Below, in pieces: positions 8,160-16,822 of a DNA stretch of 64,000 nucleotides; the stretch's first letter is position 1, and each line of letters starts with the position of its first letter. The DNA comes from Pseudonocardia sp. ICBG1293 (lineage in GTDB: Bacteria; Actinomycetota; Actinomycetes; Mycobacteriales; Pseudonocardiaceae). The stretch is taken from assembly GCF_020131355.1 (NCBI RefSeq), contig NZ_JAHLEL010000051.1, positions 496,001 to 560,000 of the forward strand, given 5' to 3'. The position numbers were made by a program, and so were the translations under genes. The notes under the pieces are model-generated. The model had not been told where the DNA came from and made no database searches. It saw only the letters and a list, made by a program, of their open reading frames with translations.

Positions 8160-10796
8160 GTGACCGAGACCCTGTCAGCGCGTACGGCCGACCTGCCCGC
8201 CAAGTGGACCCCGGGCGAGGTAGAGGGCGACATGTACCGCCGCTGGGTCGACGCCGGGTACTTCCGGGCCGACCCGTCGTCGGGCAAGGACCCGTTCTGC
8301 ATCGTCATCCCGCCGCCGAACGTCACCGGCAGCCTGCACCTGGGCCACGCGATGGACCACACGCTCATCGACGTGCTGACCCGCCGTGCCCGCATGCAGG
8401 GCCGGGACGCGCTGTGGCTGCCCGGCATGGACCACGCCGGGATCGCGACCCAGTCGGTCGTCGAGCGGCGGATGGCGGCCGCGGGCGAGCCGGACCGGCA
8501 CGCGATCGGCCGTGCGGCCTTCGTGGAGAAGGTCTGGCAGTGGAAGGCCGAGTCCGGCGGCTCGATCCTCGGGCAGATGGAGCGCCTGGGCGACGGCGTC
8601 GACTGGTCGCGCGAGCGCTTCACCCTCGACGAGGGCCTGTCCCGCGCGGTCGCCACCGTCTTCAAGAAGATGTTCGACGACGGGCTGATCTACCGGGCCG
8701 AGCGCCTGGTCAACTGGTCCCCGGCGCTGCGCTCGGCGATCTCCGACATCGAGGTCGACCACGTCGAGACCGAGGGCGAGCTGGTCTCCATGCGCTACGG
8801 CGACGGGGACGCCTCGCTCGTCGTCGCCACCACCCGGGTCGAGACGATGCTGGGCGACACCGCGATCGCGGTCCACCCGGACGACACGCGCTACGCGCAC
8901 CTGGTCGGCACCGAGGTCGAGATGCCGATCACCGGCCGGCGGATCCCGGTCGTCGCCGACGACTACGTCGACCCCGAGTTCGGCTCCGGCGCCGTCAAGA
9001 TCACCCCGGCGCACGACCCGAACGACTTCGAGCTGGGCCGCCGGCACGACCTGCCGATGCCGACGATCATGGACGAGGCCGGCACCATCGCCGGGACCGG
9101 CACCCGCTTCGACGGCATGGACCGGTTCGAGGCGCGCGTCGCGATCCGCGAGGAGCTGCGCGCCCAGGGCCGGATCGTCGCCGAGAAGCGGCCCTACCTG
9201 CACTCGGTCGGGCACGACTCGCGCACCGGGGTCCCGATCGAGCCGCGGCTGAGCCTGCAGTGGTTCGTGAAGGTCGAGCCGCTCGCCCGGTCCGCGGGCG
9301 ACGCGGTCCGCTCCGGCGAGACCGTCCTGCACCCGAAGGAGCAGGCCAAGCGGTACTTCGACTGGGTCGACAACATGCACGACTGGACGATCAGCCGGCA
9401 GCTGTGGTGGGGCCACCGCATCCCGGTCTGGTACGGCCCGGCCGGTGAGGTCGTCTGCGTCGGACCGGACGAGCAGCCGCCCTCGGGCGAGGGCTGGCGC
9501 CAGGACCCGGACGTCCTCGACACCTGGTTCTCCTCCGGGCTCTGGCCGTTCTCCACGCTGGGCTGGCCGGACGAGACACCGGACCTGGAGCGCTACTACC
9601 CGAACTCGGTCCTGGTCACCGGCTACGACATCCTGTTCTTCTGGGTCGTCCGGATGATGATGTTCGGTACCTACGTGATGGGGAAGGCGCCCTTCCGGGA
9701 CGTCTACCTGCACGGGCTCATCCGCGACGAGCACGGCAAGAAGATGTCGAAGTCCAAGGGCAACGTCATCGACCCGCTCGCGCTGATCGACTCCTACGGC
9801 GCGGACGCCCTGCGGTTCACCATCGCCCGCGGCTCCAACCCGGGCACCGACATGTCGCTGTCGGAGGAGTGGGTCGCCGGGTCGCGCAACTTCACCACGA
9901 AGCTGTGGAACATCACCCGGTTCGCGCTGGCCAAGGGCGCCGACGCGGGACTGCCGCTGCCCGCCGAGGCCGACCGCACCGACACCGACCGCTGGATCCT
10001 GGGCCGGCTGGCCGAGGTCCGCGAGCAGACCGACGAGCTCCTCGACGGCTACCAGTTCGCCAAGGCGACCGAGGGTCTCTACCACTTCGCGTGGGACGAG
10101 CTGGCCGACTGGTACGTCGAGCTGTGCAAGACCCAGCTCGACGACCCGGCCACCGAGCCGGGCACCCGGGCGGTCCTCGGGCACGTCCTCGACGCGCTGC
10201 TGCGCATGCTGCACCCGATCGCGCCGTTCGTCACCGAGGCGCTGTGGACGGCGCTGACCGGCGGCGAGACCGTCGTGACCGCGGCCTGGCCGACGGCCGG
10301 GGGCACCGGCGCGCCGGTCGACGCGGCCGCCGCGGCCCGGGTCGCCGACGCGCAGAAGGTCATCACCGAGGTCCGCCGGTTCCGCACCGAGCAGGGGCTG
10401 CCCGACCGCAAGGCCGTCGCCGCCCGCCTCACCGGCCTCGACACCGCCGGGCTCGCCGCGCACGAGCGGTCGCTGCGCTTCCTCAACCGGCTCGACCCGG
10501 CCGGTGACGACTTCGCCGCCTCCGCGAGCCTCGAGATCACGACGTCCGGCGGGCCGGTCACCGTGGAGCTGGACACCTCGGGCGCGATCGACGTCGCCGC
10601 CGAGCGCGCCCGGCTCGGTCGGGACCTGGCCGCCGCGGAGAAGGAGCGCGACGCGGCTGACAGGAAGCTGACCAACCCCAAGTTCACCGAGAAGGCCCCG
10701 GCCGAGGTCGTCGACGGGATCCGTGCCCGGCACGCGACCGCCGTCGCCGACATCGACCGCATCACCGCGCGGCTCGCCGCGCTCCCGGAGGCCTGA
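8160..10796 (+). CDS. valS: valine--tRNA ligase
   Basis: A class I aminoacyl-tRNA synthetase of 878 residues that charges tRNA-Val in the cytoplasm. The HIGH signature appears as HLGH at about residues 60-63 (PPPNVTGSLHLGHAMDH) and KMSKS at about 528-532 (KKMSKSKGNVID). The CP1 editing domain lies between (about 190-340), followed by an anticodon-binding domain and a C-terminal coiled coil (about 810-878, rich in RAR/LAAAEKERD) as in bacterial ValRS. The GTG at 8160 is chosen because the preceding ATG is followed at once by TGA. folC begins 7 nt after its stop, a common actinobacterial order. Confidence 0.97.
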   Translation: MTETLSARTADLPAKWTPGEVEGDMYRRWVDAGYFRADPSSGKDPFCIVIPPPNVTGSLHLGHAMDHTLIDVLTRRARMQGRDALWLPGMDHAGIATQSVVERRMAAAGEPDRHAIGRAAFVEKVWQWKAESGGSILGQMERLGDGVDWSRERFTLDEGLSRAVATVFKKMFDDGLIYRAERLVNWSPALRSAISDIEVDHVETEGELVSMRYGDGDASLVVATTRVETMLGDTAIAVHPDDTRYAHLVGTEVEMPITGRRIPVVADDYVDPEFGSGAVKITPAHDPNDFELGRRHDLPMPTIMDEAGTIAGTGTRFDGMDRFEARVAIREELRAQGRIVAEKRPYLHSVGHDSRTGVPIEPRLSLQWFVKVEPLARSAGDAVRSGETVLHPKEQAKRYFDWVDNMHDWTISRQLWWGHRIPVWYGPAGEVVCVGPDEQPPSGEGWRQDPDVLDTWFSSGLWPFSTLGWPDETPDLERYYPNSVLVTGYDILFFWVVRMMMFGTYVMGKAPFRDVYLHGLIRDEHGKKMSKSKGNVIDPLALIDSYGADALRFTIARGSNPGTDMSLSEEWVAGSRNFTTKLWNITRFALAKGADAGLPLPAEADRTDTDRWILGRLAEVREQTDELLDGYQFAKATEGLYHFAWDELADWYVELCKTQLDDPATEPGTRAVLGHVLDALLRMLHPIAPFVTEALWTALTGGETVVTAAWPTAGGTGAPVDAAAAARVADAQKVITEVRRFRTEQGLPDRKAVAARLTGLDTAGLAAHERSLRFLNRLDPAGDDFAASASLEITTSGGPVTVELDTSGAIDVAAERARLGRDLAAAEKERDAADRKLTNPKFTEKAPAEVVDGIRARHATAVADIDRITARLAALPEA

Positions 10797-10803
10797 TCCC
10801 GCC

Positions 10804-12543
10804 GTGGCGAGGAAGAACGACGAGTACGGCCACGACCTCGGGAACGACTTCACCGAGGAGGACTCGCCGACCTACGGCGGGGACCGGTGGGCCGAGGGCG
10901 GCTTCGGCCGCGACGGCGAGGACGACGACCGGGACCCGGGCGACGGGGCGGACCCGGCCGGCGACGCGGACGACAGGCACGACACCGGGGACGACGACAC
11001 CGGCGACGGCGATCCGGACGACGGGGCCCACGGCGGGGACGGCGTTCCCGACGGCGAGGACCGGTCGGACGCCGCCGCGCGCGCCGGCGACGACGCCCCG
11101 GCGGCGGACGCGCAGGAGGCGGTGATCGCGGCCGTCCTGGACGAGATCCGCGGCAGCGGCGACCCCGACGTCGTCCCGGCGCAGTCCACCGTCGCCGGGT
11201 ACGCCGAGTTCCTCGCCGTCGACGCGGCGCTGGACCGGCGCTGGCCGGAGTCGGTGATGGAGCCGTCCCTGGAGCGCATGCAGGAGCTGTGCGACGCGCT
11301 CGGCGACCCGCAGCGCGGGTACCCGGTCGTGCACCTCACCGGCACCAACGGCAAGACCTCCACCTCCCGCATGGTCGACGCGCTGCTCACCGAGGTGGGC
11401 CTGCGGACCGGGCGCTACACCAGCCCGCACCTGCAGCGCGCCACCGAACGGATCAACCTGGACAACCACCCGGTCACCCCCGAGCGCTACGTGGCCGCGT
11501 ACCGCGAGGTCGAGCCGCTGGTCGAGCTGGTCGACGCACGACGCGGTGACGCGCCCGCGCTGAGCAAGTTCGAGGTGCTCACCGCGATGGCCTTCGCGGC
11601 GTTCTCCGACGCCCCGGTCGAGGCCGCGGTGATCGAGGTCGGGCTCGGCGGGCGCTGGGACGCCACCAACGTCGCCGACGGCGACGTCGCGGTGGTCCTC
11701 CCGGTCGGGCTCGACCACGCCGAGTACCTCGGCGACGACATCACCGACATCGCCCGCGAGAAGGCCGGGATCATCAAGGAGGGCTCGGTCGCCGTCCTCG
11801 CCGCCCAGGACAGGAAGGTCGCGGAGATCCTCCTGGAGCGCTGCGCCGAGGTCGGCGCGCAGGTCGCCCGGGAGGGCGCCGAGTTCGGCGTGGTGGAGCG
11901 CGAGCTCGCCGTCGGTGGCCAGCGCCTGGAGCTGCAGGGGCTGTCCGGCCGCTACGACGACGTCTTCCTGCCGCTGCACGGCGAGCACCAGGCGTCGAAC
12001 GCCGCCGTCGCGCTCGCGGCGGCCGAGGCACTGGTCGGCGCCGGGACCGCGCAGCCGCTGGACCCGGACGCGGTCCGCGCCGCGTTCGCCTCGGTCCGCT
12101 CGCCGGGCCGGCTCGAACCGGTCGAGGGCGGCCCGGACCGCCCGACCGTGCTGCTCGACGCCGCACACAACCCGGCCGGGGCACAGGCACTGGCCACCGC
12201 GCTGGGCGCGGAGTTCCGCTTCACCCGGCTCGTCGGCGTGATCGGGGTACTGCAGGGCAAGGACGCCCGCGGCATCCTGGAGGGGCTGCAGCCCGCGCTG
12301 CACGAGGTCGTCGTCACCACCAACTCCTCGCCCCGCGCGATGGACCCCGACGAGCTGGGCGCGCTCGCCGCGGAGGTCTTCGGGTCCGAGCGGGTCAGCG
12401 TCGAGCCGTCCCTGGCCGAGGCCCTCGAGCAGGCCCGCGAGATCGCCGAGGAGGCGGGCGGGTCCGGTGTCGGCGTGGTCGTCACCGGCTCGGTCGTGAC
12501 GGTCGGCGAGGCGCGTGCGCTGTTCGGGAAGGAACCGGAATGA
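10804..12543 (+). CDS. folC: bifunctional dihydrofolate/folylpolyglutamate synthase with acidic N-terminal tail
   Basis: FolC adds glutamates to (dihydro)folate using ATP. The P-loop HLTGTNGKTSTSRM sits at about residues 177-190, followed by YTSPHLQRATERI, VGLGGRWDATN, GLDHAEYLG and, in the C-terminal Mur-like domain, DAAHNPAGA. The protein has 579 residues, over 100 more than typical. The excess is an N-terminal stretch (about 10-105) of almost only Asp, Gly, Glu and Ala (GEDDDRDPGDGADPAGDADD), which is certainly translated if GTG 10804 is the start. Later starts just before the core are possible. It overlaps the DUF4233 gene by 4 nt. Confidence 0.93.
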   Translation: MARKNDEYGHDLGNDFTEEDSPTYGGDRWAEGGFGRDGEDDDRDPGDGADPAGDADDRHDTGDDDTGDGDPDDGAHGGDGVPDGEDRSDAAARAGDDAPAADAQEAVIAAVLDEIRGSGDPDVVPAQSTVAGYAEFLAVDAALDRRWPESVMEPSLERMQELCDALGDPQRGYPVVHLTGTNGKTSTSRMVDALLTEVGLRTGRYTSPHLQRATERINLDNHPVTPERYVAAYREVEPLVELVDARRGDAPALSKFEVLTAMAFAAFSDAPVEAAVIEVGLGGRWDATNVADGDVAVVLPVGLDHAEYLGDDITDIAREKAGIIKEGSVAVLAAQDRKVAEILLERCAEVGAQVAREGAEFGVVERELAVGGQRLELQGLSGRYDDVFLPLHGEHQASNAAVALAAAEALVGAGTAQPLDPDAVRAAFASVRSPGRLEPVEGGPDRPTVLLDAAHNPAGAQALATALGAEFRFTRLVGVIGVLQGKDARGILEGLQPALHEVVVTTNSSPRAMDPDELGALAAEVFGSERVSVEPSLAEALEQAREIAEEAGGSGVGVVVTGSVVTVGEARALFGKEPE

Positions 12544-12950
12544 GCCAGGTCCCCGGCGTCCCCGAGGGTGTGCGGCCCCCGCCCACCGACCCGATGAGGG
12601 GCGCCCGCGGCGTGTTCGCGGCGACGCTGATCCTGGAGGCGATCGTCGTGCTCCTGGCGCTGCTGGTGCTGCCGCGGTTCGGCACCGGCTCCACCGCGTT
12701 GGGCTTCGGCGTGGTCGCCGGCATCGCGGTCGTGATGATCCTGGCGTCCGGGGTGCAGCGGCGGCCCTGGGGGATCGGCGCGGCGCTGGGGCTGCAGGTG
12801 GCGCTGCTCGTCGCGGCGCTGGTGTTCCTGCCGTCGCTGGTGGTGATCGCGGCGGTGTTCATCGTCGTCTGGGCGGTGCTGGTGTGGATGCGGCGCGAGG
12901 TCGCCCGGCGGATGGCGGCGGGGACGCTGCCGTCCCAGCAGCAGGACTGA
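12540..12950 (+). CDS. DUF4233 membrane protein
   Basis: A 136-residue protein with four predicted helices (about 23-45, 50-68, 75-95 and 97-118) between a short cytoplasmic N-terminus and a basic tail. It starts in an ATGA overlap with folC. A small DUF4233 membrane protein directly after folC is a standard actinobacterial pairing, seen also between folC and ndk in mycobacteria. The function is unknown, and the tight coupling hints at a folate- or envelope-linked role. Confidence 0.85.
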   Translation: MSQVPGVPEGVRPPPTDPMRGARGVFAATLILEAIVVLLALLVLPRFGTGSTALGFGVVAGIAVVMILASGVQRRPWGIGAALGLQVALLVAALVFLPSLVVIAAVFIVVWAVLVWMRREVARRMAAGTLPSQQQD

Positions 12951-13126
12951 GCGCCCGCGCGGTGTCGTCTCCGGTCCCCTCGGAGTCCGGGATCGCCCGG
13001 GTGGGCGCGGCGCCGGAGGGCGTCGCGCGCGACCTCCCCGGCGACCGTCGCCGTGCCGACGGGGTCCACCGGCGGCCGTCGGACGGACGGGTGACGGTGG
13101 GTGCCGGGACCGCATCGGGTCGTCGC

Positions 13127-13132
13127 TACCCT
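13127..13132 (+). promoter_or_regulatory. -10 box of a leaderless ndk promoter
   Basis: TACCCT ends 7 nt before the ndk GTG at 13140. The 190-nt gap from the DUF4233 gene otherwise shows no gene or clear hairpin, so ndk likely has its own promoter here. Confidence 0.55.
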
Positions 13133-13139
13133 GTCGCAC

Positions 13140-13550
13140 GTGACTGAACGCACTCTCGTCCTGGTCAAGCCCGACGGCGTCGCGCGCAAGCTCGTCGGGG
13201 AGGTCGTCTCGCGCATCGAGCGCAAGGGCCTCGACCTGGTCGCCCTCGACCTGCGCACGGTGGACCGCGAGCTGGCCGCCCAGCACTACGCCGAGCACGA
13301 CGACAAGCCCTTCTTCGAGGAGCTGCTCACCTTCATCACCTCGGGCCCGGTCCTGGCCGCGGTCGTCGAGGGTCCCCGCGCCATCGCCGCCTGGCGGCAG
13401 ATCGCCGGCGGCACCGACCCGGTCGAGAAGGCCACCCCGGGCAGCATCCGGGGCGACCTCGCCCTGGAGACCGGTTCCAACCTGGTGCACGGCTCGGACT
13501 CCCCGGAGTCGGCCGACCGGGAGATCAAGCTCTGGTTCCCGAACCTGTGA
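13140..13550 (+). CDS. ndk: nucleoside diphosphate kinase
   Basis: Transfers the gamma-phosphate from ATP to nucleoside diphosphates through a phosphohistidine. The 136-residue protein has the usual length and begins TERTLVLVKPDGVARKLVGE. The catalytic His is in GSNLVHGSDSPESADREI near the C-terminus. The GTG at 13140 matches the family N-terminus exactly; upstream in-frame codons add nonsense. It shares its last bases with the following GNAT gene. Confidence 0.97.
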   Translation: MTERTLVLVKPDGVARKLVGEVVSRIERKGLDLVALDLRTVDRELAAQHYAEHDDKPFFEELLTFITSGPVLAAVVEGPRAIAAWRQIAGGTDPVEKATPGSIRGDLALETGSNLVHGSDSPESADREIKLWFPNL

Positions 13551-14071
13551 CCCCGGACGTCCCGGCCGTCCGCCGGGTCGTCGACCCCCACCCCGGCGCC
13601 GCCGCCGCGCTCGGCGACCTCTGGATCGCCGTCACCGAGGCCGGCGGCGCCGTGGACTTCGTGCCCGGTGCCGACCCGGACCAGATCCGGGCGCTGGCGG
13701 TCGAGACCGTCGGTGCGGTGCGGTCCGGCGCGGCCCGGATGCTCGTGCTGGGAGCGGACACCGCCCCGCTGGGCACGATCTTCCTGGTGCCGAACACCGG
13801 CATCGCCGCGCACCGCGCCGATGTGGCGCGTCTCATGGTCCGCCCGGACCTGCAGGGGCGCGGCCTCGGGACGCTGCTGCTGGACGCGGCCGTCGCGCAC
13901 GCCCGGGAGACGGGCCTGGCGATGCTGACCCTCGGCGCCCGCGGCGGCACGCCGCTGCCCGCGTTCTACGCCGCGCGCGGCTTCGTCGAGTACGGCCGGC
14001 TGCCCGACGGGGTACGGCTGTCCGCGGAGGACTCGCGCGAGGTCCACCTGTTCTTCCTGCGGCTCGGCTGA
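13547..14071 (+). CDS. GNAT-family N-acetyltransferase
   Basis: A 174-residue acetyl-CoA-dependent acetyltransferase. The CoA-binding motif is visible as MVRPDLQGRGLGTLLLDAAV (about 100-120), with a preceding beta strand AARMLVLGADTAPLGTIFLV and a C-terminal FYAARGFVEYGRLPDGVR as in GNATs acting on small molecules. It starts at the GTG overlapping the ndk stop, so it is probably co-translated with ndk. The acceptor is unknown. Confidence 0.82.
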   Translation: MTPDVPAVRRVVDPHPGAAAALGDLWIAVTEAGGAVDFVPGADPDQIRALAVETVGAVRSGAARMLVLGADTAPLGTIFLVPNTGIAAHRADVARLMVRPDLQGRGLGTLLLDAAVAHARETGLAMLTLGARGGTPLPAFYAARGFVEYGRLPDGVRLSAEDSREVHLFFLRLG

Positions 14072-14138
14072 CCGCGGCCCGCGGGAAGATCGATTCCCCC
14101 CGTCGGCCGGATGGCAGACGACGTCCGCGCGGTCCACC

Positions 14139-14924
14139 ATGTGGGCCATGACCGTGCTCACCCCGCGCCCGACGACCGCGGACCTGGTCCGTGGGGTCGT
14201 CGTGGCGGTCCTGGCGATCCTGCAGGTGCTCGTCTCGGCGACCGGGGGGTCGGGGGTCGGCGCCGTGGCGCGGGACAACGACACCCCGCTGCTGGCGGCG
14301 GGCTGGGCGTTCGCGATCTGGGGCCCGATCTACCTGGGAGTGCTGGTCTACGCCGGGTACGCGCTGCTGCCCGGCCAGCGGGGCCGGGAGGTGCACCGCC
14401 GGATCGGCTGGTGGGTCGCGGCGACGGCGGTGCTCAACCCGGTGTGGATCGTCGCGTTCACGAACCGGATGGTCGTCACCGCCGAGGTCGTGCTGGTCCT
14501 GCTGGTCGTCGCGCTCGGCGTCGTCTACGGCCGGCTGTCGCGCACGACCGCCGACGGCTGGGCCGAACGGCTGACCACGCGGCTGCCGCTGGGCCTCTAC
14601 CTGGGCTGGTCCTGCGCCGCGCTGGTGCTCGGGCTGATGGCCGCCGGGGTCGCGGTCGGCCTCCCGAGCGAGGGAGTGCTCCCGCAGGTCGGGGCGATCC
14701 TGCTGCTCGTCGTGCTCACCGCCGTCGCGCTGTCGGTGGTCGGGTCGACGGCCGGGTTCGCGGGCTTCGCCGCCGCGCTGTGCTGGGCGCTGCTCGGCAT
14801 CGTCGCGAACGACCGCCCGATCGCGGTCACCCTCGTGGCACTGGTCGCCGCGGGGACGGTCGCGGTGCAGGCGGTGCGCCGGATCACGCGGTCCGTGCAG
14901 CCGGCACGGCTCGCACTCGGCTGA
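14139..14924 (+). CDS. polytopic membrane protein, TspO/MBR-like
   Basis: A 261-residue integral membrane protein with about seven hydrophobic segments. The stretch AAGWAFAIWGPIYLGVLVYAGYALLP (residues about 52-77) resembles tryptophan-rich TspO/MBR-type proteins of actinobacteria, and WWVAATAVLNPVWIVAF fits the following helix. Membership is tentative. The start could be ATG 14139 or ATG 14148 (MTVLTPRP); neither has a clear Shine-Dalgarno. No functional link to dapA downstream is visible. Confidence 0.6.
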   Translation: MWAMTVLTPRPTTADLVRGVVVAVLAILQVLVSATGGSGVGAVARDNDTPLLAAGWAFAIWGPIYLGVLVYAGYALLPGQRGREVHRRIGWWVAATAVLNPVWIVAFTNRMVVTAEVVLVLLVVALGVVYGRLSRTTADGWAERLTTRLPLGLYLGWSCAALVLGLMAAGVAVGLPSEGVLPQVGAILLLVVLTAVALSVVGSTAGFAGFAAALCWALLGIVANDRPIAVTLVALVAAGTVAVQAVRRITRSVQPARLALG

Positions 14925-15004
14925 GCCGAAACTCCCGCCGGGACCTGGGGGAGCGCTTGCTACCGTCGCACCCGGCAGGAGCAGCGGTACCAGGGAGGCC
15001 CGGC

Positions 15005-15883
15005 ATGATCACCGGAAGCATCGTCGCGATCGTGACCCCGATGCACGACAGCGGCGAGGTCGACCACAGGTCGCTCGGCGAGCTCGTCGAGCGACAGATC
15101 GACGCCGGCACGGCGGCGATCGTCTCGGTCGGCACGACCGGTGAGTCCTCGACGCTGTCGGTGCTCGAGCACACCGAGGTCATGCGTCGCACCATCGAGG
15201 TCGCGAACGGCCGGGTCCCGGTCATCGCCGGCACCGGTGCCAACTCCACCGACGAGGCGATCCACCTGACCCGCGCGGCGCGGGCGGCGGGCGCCGACGG
15301 TGCGCTGCTGGTCACGCCGTACTACAACAAGCCTCCGCAGGAGGGCCTCTACCAGCACTTCAAGCGGGTCGCCGAGACCGTCGACATCCCGCAGTACCTC
15401 TACAACGTCCCCGGCCGCACGGCCTGCGACATGCTGCCGTCGACGGTGGCGCGGCTGGCGGAGATCCCGAACATCGTCGGCCTCAAGGAGGCCAAGGGCG
15501 ACCTCGACCGGGTCCGGGAGCTGGTCGCGCTGGGGCTGGAGGACTTCGCGCTGTACTCCGGCGACGACGGCACCGCCCGGGCGTCGATGCTCGCCGGGTT
15601 CCACGGCGACATCTCGGTCACCGCGAACGTCGCCCCGGAGACCATGGCCCGCATGTGCAAGGCCGCCGTCGCCGGCGACGCCGAGACCGCCTCCGCACTC
15701 GACGCCGACCTCGCGGGTCTGCACGCGGCGCTGTTCTCCGAGCCGAATCCGATCCCGGCGAAGTGGGCGCTGGCCGAGCTGGGGCTCATGCCCGGCGGGA
15801 TCCGTCTGCCCCTGGTGCCGTTGGACGAGTGGCACCACGAGGACGTCCGTGCCGCTCTGCGGGCCGCGGGCCTGCTGTCCTGA
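15005..15883 (+). CDS. dapA: 4-hydroxy-tetrahydrodipicolinate synthase, gammaproteobacterial type
   Basis: Condenses pyruvate with aspartate semialdehyde, the first committed step to lysine and diaminopimelate. 292 residues, collinear with E. coli DapA: Thr44-Thr45 (SVGTTGES), Tyr133 (LYNVPGRT) and the Schiff-base Lys161 (GLKEAKGDL) have the same numbers as in E. coli. The opening MITGSIVAIVTPM, PYYNKPPQEGLYQHF and SEPNPIPAKWALAELG are also the E. coli type, unlike the usual actinobacterial DapA. Start ATG behind GGGAGG; a TACCGT box about 40 nt upstream may be its -10. No other lysine gene is near, so this may be a second, acquired or dedicated aldolase of the family. Confidence 0.93.
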   Translation: MITGSIVAIVTPMHDSGEVDHRSLGELVERQIDAGTAAIVSVGTTGESSTLSVLEHTEVMRRTIEVANGRVPVIAGTGANSTDEAIHLTRAARAAGADGALLVTPYYNKPPQEGLYQHFKRVAETVDIPQYLYNVPGRTACDMLPSTVARLAEIPNIVGLKEAKGDLDRVRELVALGLEDFALYSGDDGTARASMLAGFHGDISVTANVAPETMARMCKAAVAGDAETASALDADLAGLHAALFSEPNPIPAKWALAELGLMPGGIRLPLVPLDEWHHEDVRAALRAAGLLS

Positions 15884-15934
15884 GCTCCGCGCCCCCCGGG
15901 GCGTTGCGCGGGACCCGGCCGGTCCCGCCGGTCG

Positions 15935-16735
15935 TCAGGAGGACTCGGACCCGTCCCGGCCACCGGCCGGGGCCACGGTCGGTCCCGCGCTCGTGGTCTT
16001 CACGTTGCGCACGATGTCGCGGCCGAAGGTGACGTCGACCCGCTCGGCCACGGCCAGCTCCAGGACGGCGATCATGACCTCGCCGGAGATGCGGCGCATC
16101 CGCTCGATCGTCTCGTAGACGCGCGGCCACTGGTCGTCGGGACGGCCCTCGGCGTCGAAGGGCTGCCAGATCTCGCCGAGGAACAGGTCGATGTAGAGCT
16201 TGGCGACGGCGTCGGCGTGCTTGCGCAGCTGCTCCACGACGTCGAGCGAGCGGGTGATCGGGATGCCGAGGCCGGTCAGCTCGGCGGCGGCGTTCATCAG
16301 CCGCGGGCTGATCTCCTCGTAGGTGTCGTCGCCGAGCTCGCGCAGCAGGCCCATCTTGACGCCCCGCTTGGCGATGCCGACGTCGGTGTTCTCGTAGCGC
16401 TCGGCGAGCTCCGCGAGGTGCACGATCTGCCGGTCCTCGGGCGCGAACAGCGCGCGGACGGTCCGGATGAACTGCACGACCTGCTCGGTGGAGCCGCCGG
16501 TGGTGTCGAGCAGCTTCTTGATCGTATCGAGCTTGACGCCTTCGTCCTGCAGGTCCTGGATCAGCTCCAGACGCGCCGCGTGACCGGGACCGTAGTAGCC
16601 GGTACGGGCCCTGACCTGCGGCGGGGGCAGCAGCCCGCGGGACTGGTAGGCGCGGATGTTGCGGACCGTGACGCCGCTGGACCGCGCCAGCTCGTCGATG
16701 GTGCGCCAGTCCGCCGGCTCCGGGTCCTCGACCAT
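15935..16735 (-). CDS. MerR-family transcriptional regulator
   Basis: A 266-residue regulator. A MerR winged helix lies at about residues 10-80 (TIDELARSSGVTVRNIRAYQ...GLLPPPQ; GYYGPGHAARLELIQDLQDEGVKLDTIKKLL). A long helical C-terminal domain follows with no Cys cluster, so it more likely senses an organic or acyl ligand than a metal. It is divergent from a ferredoxin reductase and an acyl desaturase, and probably controls both from the 87-bp gap. A TATCGT box 7 nt before its ATG suggests a leaderless transcript. The C-terminal 30 residues are low complexity. Confidence 0.88.
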   Translation of the reverse strand: MVEDPEPADWRTIDELARSSGVTVRNIRAYQSRGLLPPPQVRARTGYYGPGHAARLELIQDLQDEGVKLDTIKKLLDTTGGSTEQVVQFIRTVRALFAPEDRQIVHLAELAERYENTDVGIAKRGVKMGLLRELGDDTYEEISPRLMNAAAELTGLGIPITRSLDVVEQLRKHADAVAKLYIDLFLGEIWQPFDAEGRPDDQWPRVYETIERMRRISGEVMIAVLELAVAERVDVTFGRDIVRNVKTTSAGPTVAPAGGRDGSESS

Positions 16736-16742
16736 GACACGG

Positions 16743-16748
16743 ACGATA
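16743..16748 (-). promoter_or_regulatory. -10 box of a leaderless MerR-gene promoter
   Basis: TATCGT on the minus strand ends 7 nt before the regulator's ATG at 16735. Confidence 0.45.
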
Positions 16749-16758
16749 ACAGGCCGAC

Positions 16759-16799
16759 ATGTGACACAGAATCTGAGTCGCCCCGCTTGCTATGTGACA
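16759..16799 (+). promoter_or_regulatory. candidate operator of the MerR / desaturase unit
   Basis: ATGTGACA occurs twice (16759-16766 and 16792-16799), 33 bp apart, about three helical turns. The first copy runs into an imperfect dyad, GACACAGA-A-TCTGAGTC (16763-16779). A further inverted TGACAT/ATGTCA pair brackets the reductase start. It lies in the divergent gap and is the natural place for the regulator to bind. No experimental consensus is known to me for this subgroup. Confidence 0.45.
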
Positions 16800-16822
16800 T
16801 CGAACCGTGCACAGTCCATGTC

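Noticed and set aside
8175..10853. An 892-codon minus-strand frame opposite valS
   Set aside because: High GC leaves long antisense frames open; valS is unambiguous on the plus strand.
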